The notes beneath the pieces were generated by a model. The model was not told where the DNA came from. It did no database searches and saw only the letters and a program-made list of their open reading frames with translations. The position numbers and the translations under genes were made by a program. DNA of 64,000 bases from Bin55 sp009840545 (lineage in GTDB: Bacteria; Pseudomonadota; Gammaproteobacteria; Pseudomonadales; Azotimanducaceae), in the NCBI GenBank assembly GCA_965208815.1, contig OZ242357.1, forward strand, positions 2,604,001 through 2,668,000. Direction: 5' to 3'. Of this stretch, positions 16,989 to 26,002 are shown in pieces (within the stretch, counting starts at the first letter, position 1; each line of letters begins with the position of its first letter).

Positions 16989-19046
16989 TTACGAAAGTGC
17001 CGACTTAAGCTCTTCGAGCGACCGAATGGGCAACGAACAAACGAAATCTCTACAAGTGTAGGCAACAACCTCGTTCACATTCTGAGTTACTGGAGGCGGC
17101 AGGTACGAGGGAACGTAGCCAAGATCTTCATAGGGTATAGCCCAAATGTCGGTATTGGGTCGATACTCGTCAAGCAAGCTGACCTTCCACTCTTCGAGCT
17201 TGTCGCTTGGACCCCTGATAATCACGTGGCTGTTGCCATTCTTCATCCGCTCAATGCACCGTAGAGCTGTTGGATACATCACCTCTTGCTCTGAAACAGA
17301 TCTACGCATCCACTCAATAGTCTTACTTACAACTTCAAGATATCTGGGCTCACCAGTCAAGGATGCAATCTTGGACAAAGCTAAGCAAGCCACTGAATTT
17401 CCTGATGCAGCTGACTCGTCCTGCAACGGCTTGAGTCTCTGAATGAGTTTTTCGTGGTCGTGGGGAGTGAACCAAAATCCTCCATCTTGGGCATCGTAGA
17501 ACCACTGGACAATTGAGTCTGCCAATGCAATAGCCATTTCGACATCGACACTGCGCCACGCTACGGACAACATAGTGAGCAATCCATCCAGAACGTGTGC
17601 ATAGTCGTCGAGGTAACCGGAAATCCTAGATTCTCCGTCACACCAAACCGCACTCAAGCGCTCTCCGTCGAACATTCCCTCTCGCAGAAAGTCAGCAACA
17701 CGTTGAGCGTTGCTGAGCAGGTTACGGTCACCAAGAACTTGGGCGGTTCTTGCTAGCCCCTTCATAGTCAGTCCATTCCATGAAGCGAGTATCTTTATGT
17801 CAGTCGAGGGCCTAACTCGGGTCGAGCGCACACTCTGGAGCTTTTCGCGCGCCCTTTCTCGAACATCATTGGCATGATCGAAGTCCATTCCAAGTCTGTG
17901 CACAACAGATCTCCAGGAGTCGGTTCTGCGGAAATGCCATCGATTCTCAAAGTTTGCTGGCTTGTCAAATCCAAATAGAGTCTCCAAGACAAGGTACTCC
18001 TCATCGGACAGGCAGCGTTTGATCTCGTTTCTTCTCCAGACGTAATACTTGCCTTCCTCACCTTCTGTATCGGCATCCAATGCCGAATAGAAACCACCGT
18101 TTGAACTCCTCATTTCCGACACCAACCAATGTGCAGTTCCTCTGAGAACTTCTTCGAACAGATCATCACCTGTTACTTGAAACGCTGTGGCATATAGGCT
18201 TAGCAACATTCCGTTGTCATTTAGCATCTTTTCAAAGTGAGGAATCGCCCACCTTTGATCGGTTGAATACCGAAAGAATCCACCACCAAGTTGATCGTAG
18301 ATTCCACCGCGCGCCATTTCAGTCAAAGTGTGGACCACGGCATCCAATGCGTCACGATCGTGAAGATTGGTTTGACGACTGTTTTGCCAGTGCCGGAGTA
18401 ACCAAGCTAGGCGCGTTGGATGAGGAAACTTCGGTGCGGATCCAAAGCCTCCAAACTCTGAGTCGTAGATCGAAACCAAGGTGTTTCGACAGCGTTTCGA
18501 AAGTTCATCGTAATCCTCAATGGATTTTCCTGTTTTGGATCCATGGAATTGGGCCATGGATTGCAGCAATTTTTCCTCGAACTGCTCAAGATTCTCCTTG
18601 TTATCGCGATATGCCTCAGCCACTCGATTCATGACATTGACGAATCCCGGCAATCCAAATCGCGATCTTTTTGGGAAATAGGTTCCCGCAAAAAACGGAA
18701 TCTGTGACCTTGGATTTAGAAATAAGGTCAACGGCCAACCGCCATTATTGCGAGTCAGAATCGCATGTGCAGATTGGTAAATCTTGTCCAAGTCCGGTCG
18801 CTCCTCACGATCTACTTTGACACTGATGAAGTGACTGTTCATCACATTGGCCACTTCGGGATCCTGGAAACACTCTCGGGCCATGACGTGACACCAATGG
18901 CAGGTCGAGTAACCGATTGACAACAAGATTGGTTTATCAAGTTCGCGAGCTAGTGCCAAGGCTTCTTCCCGCCACGGATACCACTGCACCGGATTCGTGG
19001 CGTGTTGCTTAAGATTAGGACTGGTCTCATATTGAAGCTTGTTCAT
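16989..19046 (-). CDS. YyaL / DUF255 thioredoxin-domain protein
   Basis: A large protein of the YyaL / SPATA20 family: an N-terminal thioredoxin-like DUF255 domain followed by an (alpha/alpha)6 glycosidase-like barrel. From ATG 19046 it has 685 residues and starts MNKLQYETSPNLKQHATNP, the family's standard N-terminus; a longer frame to 19151 would add 35 unlike residues. The redox motif is CHWC in IGYSTCHWCHVM, near residue 50. DREERPDLDKIYQ and the barrel motif WAIPHFEKMLNDN are also typical. The function is not established. It is divergent from rppH; an inverted repeat sits in the shared upstream region. Confidence 0.92.
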   Translation of the reverse strand: MNKLQYETSPNLKQHATNPVQWYPWREEALALARELDKPILLSIGYSTCHWCHVMARECFQDPEVANVMNSHFISVKVDREERPDLDKIYQSAHAILTRNNGGWPLTLFLNPRSQIPFFAGTYFPKRSRFGLPGFVNVMNRVAEAYRDNKENLEQFEEKLLQSMAQFHGSKTGKSIEDYDELSKRCRNTLVSIYDSEFGGFGSAPKFPHPTRLAWLLRHWQNSRQTNLHDRDALDAVVHTLTEMARGGIYDQLGGGFFRYSTDQRWAIPHFEKMLNDNGMLLSLYATAFQVTGDDLFEEVLRGTAHWLVSEMRSSNGGFYSALDADTEGEEGKYYVWRRNEIKRCLSDEEYLVLETLFGFDKPANFENRWHFRRTDSWRSVVHRLGMDFDHANDVRERAREKLQSVRSTRVRPSTDIKILASWNGLTMKGLARTAQVLGDRNLLSNAQRVADFLREGMFDGERLSAVWCDGESRISGYLDDYAHVLDGLLTMLSVAWRSVDVEMAIALADSIVQWFYDAQDGGFWFTPHDHEKLIQRLKPLQDESAASGNSVACLALSKIASLTGEPRYLEVVSKTIEWMRRSVSEQEVMYPTALRCIERMKNGNSHVIIRGPSDKLEEWKVSLLDEYRPNTDIWAIPYEDLGYVPSYLPPPVTQNVNEVVAYTCRDFVCSLPIRSLEELKSALS

Positions 19047-19117
19047 ACTGAGTCCCCGAACTGGGTGCTCACAACTGGTGGGAGATCTTTGGGAGTCAAG
19101 TAAATGGTGCCATACAT

Positions 19118-19134
19118 CAAGTTTCTCTAACTTG
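19118..19134. promoter_or_regulatory. Inverted repeat between yyaL-like gene and rppH
   Basis: CAAGTT-TCTCT-AACTTG, a perfect 6-base inverted repeat with a 5-base spacer, midway in the 120-base divergent region. A third CAAGTT lies about 20 bases further on, before the rppH start. The layout would suit a dimeric regulator's operator, but no regulator gene is nearby, so this is only a candidate. Confidence 0.3.
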
Positions 19135-19166
19135 GGACTTGTGTGCAACAATCAAGTTGAGCAACG

Positions 19167-19661
19167 ATGAAGAGTGGACGAACGCGCGGTTATAGGAAGG
19201 GGATCGGTATTGTTCTTGCGAACCCAAGAGGTCAAGTCCTTCTTGCCCGACGTAACGACATGCGCGGTCAATGGCAATTACCTCAAGGAGGAATAGATCC
19301 AGGTGAAGAGCCGCATCAAGCCATGTTTCGCGAACTGAAAGAAGAACTGAATGTCCCCGAAGCTCACGCAACCGTCGTTGCGAAAACACGAACGTACCTA
19401 CGTTACAACTTTCCTAAGATCATGCCTGATCCCAACAACTTAGCAAGAGACTATATGGGGCAGGAGCTAATGTTCTTCTTGCTTCATTTTCATGGATCAG
19501 ATTCGTTAATCGATGTCTGCGGAGTCAGGCATGCAGAGTTCGATTGTTGGTCATGGGTAGACTACTGGAAACCTGTCGAATCCATTGTTGCGTTCAAACG
19601 TGACATGTATCGACGTGCCCTGACGGAATTGAAGCCTTACTTGTTCGGCGAGGAATACTAA
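19167..19661 (+). CDS. rppH: RNA pyrophosphohydrolase RppH (Nudix)
   Basis: Removes pyrophosphate from the 5' end of triphosphorylated mRNAs, starting RNase E decay. The 164-residue product begins with GYRKGIGIVLANPRGQVLLARR and WQLPQGGID, very close to Escherichia RppH. The Nudix box runs from G41 to V63 with the metal-binding R55-E56-x-x-E59-E60. The glycine normally next to last in the box is N62, a small deviation outside the metal ligands. It is followed immediately by ptsP, as in Escherichia and Pseudomonas. Confidence 0.94.
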   Translation: MKSGRTRGYRKGIGIVLANPRGQVLLARRNDMRGQWQLPQGGIDPGEEPHQAMFRELKEELNVPEAHATVVAKTRTYLRYNFPKIMPDPNNLARDYMGQELMFFLLHFHGSDSLIDVCGVRHAEFDCWSWVDYWKPVESIVAFKRDMYRRALTELKPYLFGEEY

Positions 19662-21971
19662 TTGCTTGACGCGATGAATCAATTGGTTCGTGACGTTCAG
19701 GCCGAACCGGACTTCGATAAAGCCGCGGCAATGGCGGTCGCTCGAGTGAGCATGATCTTCGGAGTCGACTACTGTTCGCTCTACGTGCTCGAGTCCAAAT
19801 CCGAATTGCTCCACCTCGTAGCCAATGATGGGATTTCGGAGCACATCGCAGGTCAGGTCACTCTACCCGTTGGCAAGGGAATCATTGGACTTGTCGCTCG
19901 TCGTGCAGAGCCCGTCAATATTGAGGACGCCACAAAGCATCCAGCGTTCGAACAAATCGAATCGATTGATGAAAGCACCTTTAGGTGTTTTCTCGGCGCA
20001 CCAATAGTTCACAATCGGCGCTCAATCGGCGTATTGACAATACGAAGAGAGTACGAGAAGTTCACCGAAAACGAAGAAGCTCTTCTACTCTCTTTGGCGA
20101 CCAAACTCTCACCAGTTGTCGCCCACGCTGTTGCTCTCGGGACACCTGCCACTCCTTCGTCTTCAGTCGACCCTTTAGCGAGAGCGAGAGAGTTCAAAGG
20201 CATTCCCGGCTCGCCGGGAATTTCCGTTGGCAGGGTCGCGCTCGTTGAACCACCAGCAGACATCAAACACATTCCTGACCGAGATGCCGTCGACATCGCT
20301 GATGAACTTCAAAACTTCGACTTGGCGTTGGAGTCAGTTCGAGACGACATGCAACGCATCAATGCGACTTTGAAACCGAACCTAGACACAATCGAGCAAG
20401 AGATTCTTGATGTGTATGTACACATTCTCGACGACGAAGCCATGGGAGGGGAAGTTCGCGACGAAATCGAAAAACACGGACAGTGGGCACAAGGAGCGAT
20501 CAAACGTGTATTTCAAAGGCACATTGATCACATGGAGGAAACGAACAACGAGTACTTCGTTGAACGCAGCACCGACCTTCGCGATATTGCACAGCAACTG
20601 GTTGCGAAACTACAGGATTATGGAGCAACTCAAAGCAATGTCTTTCCCGATGAGACAATTCTCGCCGCAGAGGAAATTACGGCATCGATGATCGCCAAAA
20701 TTCCAGACGAACAGCTCAAAGGCATCGTTTCACTGACTGGGTCTGCAAATTCCCACACTGCAATTCTCGCTCGGGCGTTGGGAATTCCCGCCGTCATGGG
20801 TGCGTCCGACTTTCCTTTGTTTGAAACGCAGCACATGACTGTAGTCATCGATGGTACCTATGGCGAGATCGTTAGCAATCCCACCCCTGGCATTCTCAGG
20901 CACTATCAAGACTTGAGGGCTCAAGGAGAGTCTTTCGCAAGAGAGCTAACTGAATTGCGAGATCAACCAGCAGAGACTCGTGATGGACATCGTGTGCGAC
21001 TTTGGGTCAACATTGGTCTGATTGATGAAATATCTCAATCACTGGATCGTGGCGCGGAAGGCATAGGACTCTTTCGAACCGAAATACCTTTCGCGGATAG
21101 CGCTCAATTCCCTACCGAGGCTCAGCAACTCGAGATATATCGCAAACACATGGTTGCGTTTGACCCAAAACCAGTGACGATGCGAACCCTCGACATCGGC
21201 GGAGACAAGGTTCTACCGTACTTCTCAGTGAAAGAGGACAATCCTTTTCTCGGTTGGCGCGGAATACGGGTCACCCTTGACCATCCAGAAATTTTCCTCG
21301 TTCAAATTCGCGCGATGGTGAAAGCCAGCGAGGGACTCAATAGCCCACTTCGAATCATGCTGCCAATGGTTTCGAACTTGGAAGAGATCCATTTCGCCAA
21401 GAACCTGATAGATCAGGCATACCGAGAACTTCGGGATGAAGGATTTGCGGTCAGGGTGCCCGATGTCGGAGTCATGGTTGAAGTTCCCGCATTGATCTAT
21501 CAAGCGCGGCTCGTTTGCCGCGAAGTTGACTTCCTTGCCGTCGGATCAAACGACCTCACGCAATACATGCTCGCCGTGTCTCGCAACAACGCGAGGGTTG
21601 CGAGTCTGTACCAGGAATTGCACCCATCAGTCTTGTGGGCCCTTCGAAGCGTTGTAAAAGATGCCCATGCAGAAAACAAGCCCATTGGAATTTGCGGCGA
21701 GTTGGCTGGAACAGTCGAAGGAGCTATTTTGTGTGTAGGAATGGGGTACGACGTGCTGTCGATGAATGCGACACATATTCCTAAGGTCAAGTGGGTGATT
21801 CGAAACATGACCTTGGTCAGGTGTCGTCGCATATTGAGTCGGGTCTTGAGAATGAACGATGCTCAAATCATTCTTGAGTTCATTCACCAGCAAATGGAGG
21901 ATATGGGATTAGGAAAAGTTGTGCCCCATCGAGAGCCATATTCGCCCGATAGGCATCCAAACTCAAAGTGA
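19662..21971 (+). CDS. ptsP: PTS-Ntr enzyme I (PtsP), GAF-EI fusion
   Basis: First phosphotransferase of the nitrogen-related PTS, passing phosphate from PEP to NPr (PtsO). The 769-residue product has an N-terminal GAF domain (about residues 1-170; FRCFLGAPI, IGVLTIRRE), then the EI N-terminal and phospho-histidine region with GSANSHTAILARALGIPAVMG, and the PEP-binding barrel (GIGLFRTEIPF, SNDLTQYMLAVSRNN, GICGELAG). Start is TTG at 19662 directly after the rppH stop; an ATG at 19674 is the alternative. It ends 4 bases before a convergent SDR gene without any terminator hairpin. Confidence 0.95.
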   Translation: MLDAMNQLVRDVQAEPDFDKAAAMAVARVSMIFGVDYCSLYVLESKSELLHLVANDGISEHIAGQVTLPVGKGIIGLVARRAEPVNIEDATKHPAFEQIESIDESTFRCFLGAPIVHNRRSIGVLTIRREYEKFTENEEALLLSLATKLSPVVAHAVALGTPATPSSSVDPLARAREFKGIPGSPGISVGRVALVEPPADIKHIPDRDAVDIADELQNFDLALESVRDDMQRINATLKPNLDTIEQEILDVYVHILDDEAMGGEVRDEIEKHGQWAQGAIKRVFQRHIDHMEETNNEYFVERSTDLRDIAQQLVAKLQDYGATQSNVFPDETILAAEEITASMIAKIPDEQLKGIVSLTGSANSHTAILARALGIPAVMGASDFPLFETQHMTVVIDGTYGEIVSNPTPGILRHYQDLRAQGESFARELTELRDQPAETRDGHRVRLWVNIGLIDEISQSLDRGAEGIGLFRTEIPFADSAQFPTEAQQLEIYRKHMVAFDPKPVTMRTLDIGGDKVLPYFSVKEDNPFLGWRGIRVTLDHPEIFLVQIRAMVKASEGLNSPLRIMLPMVSNLEEIHFAKNLIDQAYRELRDEGFAVRVPDVGVMVEVPALIYQARLVCREVDFLAVGSNDLTQYMLAVSRNNARVASLYQELHPSVLWALRSVVKDAHAENKPIGICGELAGTVEGAILCVGMGYDVLSMNATHIPKVKWVIRNMTLVRCRRILSRVLRMNDAQIILEFIHQQMEDMGLGKVVPHREPYSPDRHPNSK

Positions 21972-21975
21972 CGCG

Positions 21976-22764
21976 TCAAACAACCTGTGATAGACCGCCA
22001 TCCATGTTGATTGCGCACCCGGTGAGATAGGAAGCTTTTTCCGATACTAGAAACATCGCGACATCCGCACATTCCCGGGCTTCGCCCATTCTGCGCATTG
22101 GTAGGGACTTTCCAGCTTGGGCAAGGAATTCCTCGTAGGTCACCGAACTATCACTCGAGTCGTATGCTCGACGACTTTGATCCGACTCAATTCTCCCAAT
22201 CAGCAGTGCGTTTACTAGGACATTGTGCGGGGCACCCTCGCCGGCCAGCACATTGGTCAGGGCCATCCCCGCAGCACGGGACACGGAGGTCGGCGCGGAT
22301 CGAGGGCCAGGAGCCTTGGCGGCGATATTGAGAATGTTGATGATTCTTCCCCACCTTCGTTCACACATACCCGGGAAAATCAGACGTCCAAGTCGAATTG
22401 CAGCGAATAGCTTCAGGTCCAAATCACCTTGCCAAGTCTCGTCGGTCACATCAAGGAAGGCATGAGCTTCGGATTTACCTGCGTTGTTGACCAGTATGTC
22501 AACGTTCCCGATGTCTTTGGTCACTTGGTCGACAGTACGCTGGATTGCCAACGGGTCAGTAACGTCACAAACGTATTCTCGGACCTGAGATTGACCATCA
22601 CCCGCTTGTTCAATCTCTGTCCTAGCTGACCTCAAGGGTTCCAATCTACGAGCCAAAATCGCGACATTCGCCCCGTGGGAATGGAATTCCTTCGCCATGG
22701 CTTTACCCAAGCCTAAGCTCCCTCCCGTGACCAGAGCAGTCCTATCTGCAAGTGTGTTTCCCAT
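21976..22764 (-). CDS. SDR-like protein with altered catalytic residues
   Basis: A 262-residue SDR-fold protein. The cofactor loop is VTGGSLGLGKAMAKEF and the NNAG motif is intact in LVNNAGKSEAH. The catalytic part is not canonical: where Ser-Tyr-x3-Lys is expected, the chain reads INILNIAAK and APTSVSRAAG, so Tyr is Thr and Lys is Arg. Such sequences form a known SDR subgroup (BKR_like, without a full tetrad), whose activity is unclear. It has a strong Shine-Dalgarno (AGGAG) and starts 8 bases after the TANGO2-like gene on the same strand, so the two form a pair inserted between ptsP and lgt. Confidence 0.82.
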   Translation of the reverse strand: MGNTLADRTALVTGGSLGLGKAMAKEFHSHGANVAILARRLEPLRSARTEIEQAGDGQSQVREYVCDVTDPLAIQRTVDQVTKDIGNVDILVNNAGKSEAHAFLDVTDETWQGDLDLKLFAAIRLGRLIFPGMCERRWGRIINILNIAAKAPGPRSAPTSVSRAAGMALTNVLAGEGAPHNVLVNALLIGRIESDQSRRAYDSSDSSVTYEEFLAQAGKSLPMRRMGEARECADVAMFLVSEKASYLTGCAINMDGGLSQVV

Positions 22765-22772
22765 GCTTTCTC

Positions 22773-23516
22773 CTAGTCCTGAATGGGTATGGATTCGTAA
22801 ATGAACGAGCCCCGCATGCCGCTAGGACCATATTGTTGCTCCTTGAAATATATTCGCCTGTCATCAAAAACGACTGCCGTGCTCGCACGAGTTCCGTAGG
22901 TCTCTCCGAAGACAAAACACGGAGAATGGCCGCTCTCGACAGGATCTTGGTTAGCCGATCGCGCGACGTCACTTGATGAGTGTCTTCTCAGCATGTGGAT
23001 AAGTGAATCGACATCGTGCCTATTTCGTACCTGAGCAATCATCGAGACACCGACTCTGGTTTTTGTCCAATTGTTGTCGAAGCTTGTGTTCGTAATGCCG
23101 TAGAACCCAGGACCAAGTAGCTTTCGTTCTTCGTTTCGATTCGACCAATAAACCAAGTCGATGCCATCGAAAACTATCAAATTGAACCCTCGATACAACT
23201 GCCCGTTTAAGCTCTCTACAAATTCCTGGGCAGCGACATCTGACTTCAGGAAATCACGTACCACGTGTCCCCGAGACAAAAATGCATTTGTCGACGTGGT
23301 TCCTTCTGTCCAATTTGTGATAGCTGCAAAACGCCCACCCCGAGTTACGCCCAACCAAGTACCGTCTTCCTTCTCATCTCTTCCCGCAAAGACTCTACGC
23401 TCATTCATCCAATAGTGAGCCTCTGTCGCGGGTCTATCAAAAAACTCGTCTCGATTGGCCGCGACAATTAGGGGATAGTTCTTGTCGGTCCGATACGCCA
23501 GTAGGATGATGCACAC
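22773..23516 (-). CDS. TANGO2 / NRDE family protein
   Basis: A 247-residue member of the NRDE (TANGO2) family. The name-giving motif is present in LIVAANRDEFFDRP, preceded by MCIILLAY with the conserved Cys at position 2; other landmarks are FAGRDEKEDGTWLGV and RFAAITNW. The fold is related to Ntn hydrolases. Animal homologues have been linked to heme or lipid handling; the bacterial role is not established. It heads a two-gene unit with the SDR-like gene and diverges from lgt across 300 bases. Confidence 0.88.
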   Translation of the reverse strand: MCIILLAYRTDKNYPLIVAANRDEFFDRPATEAHYWMNERRVFAGRDEKEDGTWLGVTRGGRFAAITNWTEGTTSTNAFLSRGHVVRDFLKSDVAAQEFVESLNGQLYRGFNLIVFDGIDLVYWSNRNEERKLLGPGFYGITNTSFDNNWTKTRVGVSMIAQVRNRHDVDSLIHMLRRHSSSDVARSANQDPVESGHSPCFVFGETYGTRASTAVVFDDRRIYFKEQQYGPSGMRGSFIYESIPIQD

Positions 23517-23816
23517 AGCAAGGGTAGCAGCAACTAGAAGGCTAGTTTAGCAATGGACTCAGATCGCTATGGGACTCGCTTTCTTGAGCATTCCCGATCT
23601 AACCATTAGGATTCCACAAGGGCTCTTTGTTTTTCGGTTTCGTGCTGAGCGTGAACTAACAAATCGAAATGTGTATTAATTCAATCAATTTGTGTGGCTA
23701 CAATTCCTTAGTGATTGTTACTTTGCATTTGTTAGTGGCACAAGCCGTTCTCTTGCGATCTGGAGGTCAGCCACTCGGAAGCACAACAACATTCAAACCC
23801 CAGTGAAGCCAAGTTA
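23517..23816. other. 300-base divergent intergenic region before lgt
   Basis: Separates the TANGO2-like gene from lgt and is AT-richer than its surroundings, so it probably holds both promoters. A TACAAT at 23699-23704 is a possible -10 box towards lgt, with no good -35. I see no tRNA, hairpin terminator or small gene here. Confidence 0.4.
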
Positions 23817-24656
23817 ATGTACTACCCAAACATCGATCCGATTTTCCTCTCCATCGGACCAATTGATCTTAGGTGGTATGGTCTGACGTACGTGATTGCA
23901 TTCATTGCGTGCTATCTGCTCGGGAATTACCGGAGCAAAAAGTTTGGCAAAGTCTGGACGACCCAACAATGGAGCGACTTGGTCTTCTATGGAATGCTCG
24001 GAACGTTAATTGGGGGGCGCTTGGGCTATGCGTTGTTCTACGATCTTGGCCGAGTTCTGCAAGATCCGCTCGTGGTGTTCCGAATATGGGAGGGTGGAAT
24101 GTCATTTCATGGTGGACTGTTGGGAGTGCTCACAGCGTTCCTCGTGTGGGGTCGACTTAAAGGCGAGAGTTTCTTCAAGATTGCAGACTTTGTCGCGCCT
24201 CTGGTGTCCCTTGGAATTGGATTTGGCCGACTCGGTAATTTTGCAAACACAGAGCTGCCAGGCAGAGTCACTGAAAGTTTCCTTGGCTTTCACTTTCCGT
24301 GCCACGCCGTCGTCGCTCTCAATCCAAACTGCATTGGCGAGTACGAACCAGTCCTACGGCACGTCTCGAGTCTATACCAAGCCTTCACAACTGGAGTCAT
24401 AGTCTTTGCGGTTGTATGGATCTACTCCTCTCGACAACGTCCACTTGGTTCGGTCACAGGACTGTTTCTCACACTCTATGGCCTTGGAAGATTCTGTACT
24501 GAATTCTTCCGCGAACCGGACGCACACTTAGGGTTTATTCTCGGGAATTGGCTGTCGATGGGGCAATTGCTCTCTCTTCCACTAATCGCCGGTGGGTTTG
24601 TGCTCTTGAGTCCGCCCGTTAGCAAATACCTTCAGAAAAAGAAAACAGGCTCATGA
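23817..24656 (+). CDS. lgt: Prolipoprotein diacylglyceryl transferase
   Basis: Inner-membrane enzyme that transfers a diacylglyceryl group from phosphatidylglycerol to the lipobox cysteine of prolipoproteins. The 279-residue product has about seven hydrophobic segments, the opening IDLRWYGLTYVIAF, the essential His in GGMSFHGGLLG and the signature RLGNFANTELPGR. An internal insert of about 20 residues after GFHFPCHAVVAL separates conserved blocks. The stop overlaps the thyA start (ATGA), so lgt and thyA are coupled, as in Escherichia. A client in this window is the subtilase lipoprotein at 40.8-43.3 kb. Confidence 0.95.
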   Translation: MYYPNIDPIFLSIGPIDLRWYGLTYVIAFIACYLLGNYRSKKFGKVWTTQQWSDLVFYGMLGTLIGGRLGYALFYDLGRVLQDPLVVFRIWEGGMSFHGGLLGVLTAFLVWGRLKGESFFKIADFVAPLVSLGIGFGRLGNFANTELPGRVTESFLGFHFPCHAVVALNPNCIGEYEPVLRHVSSLYQAFTTGVIVFAVVWIYSSRQRPLGSVTGLFLTLYGLGRFCTEFFREPDAHLGFILGNWLSMGQLLSLPLIAGGFVLLSPPVSKYLQKKKTGS

Positions 24657-25447
24657 GACAGTATCTAGATCTGGTAAGCAGAATTCTCGAAGAGGGAGTT
24701 CCAAAAGAGGATCGCACCGGAACGGGAACTCTCTCGATATTCGGGCATCAATTTAGAGTGAGCCTTGCAGACGGTTTTCCGCTTCTCACTACCAAGAAAA
24801 TGTTCCTAAAGGGAATAATCCACGAGTTATTGTGGTTCCTGACTGGCTCGACCAACATCAAGTATCTAAAGGATCACAACGTCCACATTTGGGATGGTTG
24901 GGCTGATGATGATGGGGAGTTGGGACCGGTCTACGGTCGACAGTGGCGTTCGTGGCCGGACGGAAGAGGGAATTCAATCGATCAAATCAGCCAACTCATC
25001 GAGGGCATACAGACCAATCCTAGTTCTCGAAGACACATGATCTCGGCCTGGAACGTCGCAGAAATCGATCAGATGGCATTGCCTCCTTGCCATGCTCTTG
25101 TTCAGTTCTACGTTTCAAACGGTTCAATTTCGTGTCAGCTTTACCAGAGAAGTGCCGATGTCTTTCTTGGTGTTCCGTTCAACATCGCAAGCTATGCACT
25201 CCTCACAATGATGGTCGCCCAAGTAACTGACCTTCGAGTAGGGCACTTTGTACATACATTTGGTGACGCCCATCTCTACGAGAATCATCTTGATCAAGCG
25301 CGATTACAGCTAAGTCGTGAACCTTTACCTCTTCCGAGAATGTCCCTAAATCCCGATGTTCGGGATATATTCGAATTTCGCTACGACGACTTTGAACTGC
25401 AAGACTACCGTAGTCACGCAGCTATAAAAGCTGAGATTTCTGTTTAG
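24653..25447 (+). CDS. thyA: Thymidylate synthase
   Basis: Methylates dUMP to dTMP with methylene-tetrahydrofolate, producing dihydrofolate. The 264-residue length equals that of Escherichia ThyA. The catalytic cysteine is C146 in MALPPCHALVQFYV; the folate- and dUMP-binding segments DRTGTGTLSIFGHQ, GPVYGRQWR and HTFGDAHLYENH are intact. It overlaps lgt by 4 bases and precedes folA by 13 bases, so the enzymes that make and recycle dihydrofolate are co-expressed. Confidence 0.97.
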   Translation: MRQYLDLVSRILEEGVPKEDRTGTGTLSIFGHQFRVSLADGFPLLTTKKMFLKGIIHELLWFLTGSTNIKYLKDHNVHIWDGWADDDGELGPVYGRQWRSWPDGRGNSIDQISQLIEGIQTNPSSRRHMISAWNVAEIDQMALPPCHALVQFYVSNGSISCQLYQRSADVFLGVPFNIASYALLTMMVAQVTDLRVGHFVHTFGDAHLYENHLDQARLQLSREPLPLPRMSLNPDVRDIFEFRYDDFELQDYRSHAAIKAEISV

Positions 25448-25460
25448 CTCGTAGGGTCTA

Positions 25461-25964
25461 GTGCAAATTTCACTTATTTGGGCAATGTCTCGAAATCGCG
25501 CTATCGGGAAGAACAACCGACTTCCGTGGAGACTGCCTGATGAACTTCAGTACTTTCGAGACACGGTACGCGGAAACCCGATAATCATGGGAAGGAAGAC
25601 CTTCGAAGGAGTTGGAAAGCCCCTTAGGGACTGCACGAATATAGTGCTGTCGAAGTCAGCAACGAAATTTCACGGATGCATTCACGCCACGAGTTTCGAC
25701 GACGCATTAAGACTTGCACGGTCAGACAACAAAAAGGGCAGCGAACGGGTATTTGTTATCGGTGGTTCAGCTGTCTATGAAGAGGCATTGTCCTTTGCAG
25801 ATAGGTTGTATCGGACCATCGTTGAAGCTGAAATAGAAGGCGATACTTTCTTTCCTCTGTATGACGAATCCAAATGGACATGTGAGAGTTCAGTCCATCA
25901 CAGTAGCGATGCCAAACATCCATATAGCTTTACGATGGAAGTATTCAGTCGCGCAGACTCTTGA
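25461..25964 (+). CDS. folA: Dihydrofolate reductase
   Basis: Reduces dihydrofolate to tetrahydrofolate with NADPH, regenerating the product left by ThyA. The 167-residue chromosomal-type enzyme starts with GTG at 25461 and shows ISLIWAMSRNRAIGKNN, the substrate acid D27 in LPWRLPDELQYF, the cofactor motif IIMGRKTFE and the later VIGGSAVYEEAL. There is nothing to suggest a trimethoprim-resistant variant. It ends 38 bases from the convergent dapD gene. Confidence 0.95.
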   Translation: MQISLIWAMSRNRAIGKNNRLPWRLPDELQYFRDTVRGNPIIMGRKTFEGVGKPLRDCTNIVLSKSATKFHGCIHATSFDDALRLARSDNKKGSERVFVIGGSAVYEEALSFADRLYRTIVEAEIEGDTFFPLYDESKWTCESSVHHSSDAKHPYSFTMEVFSRADS

Positions 25965-26002
25965 CAACTCCTTTCGTCACGGTAATAGTCATAAGATTGC
26001 GA

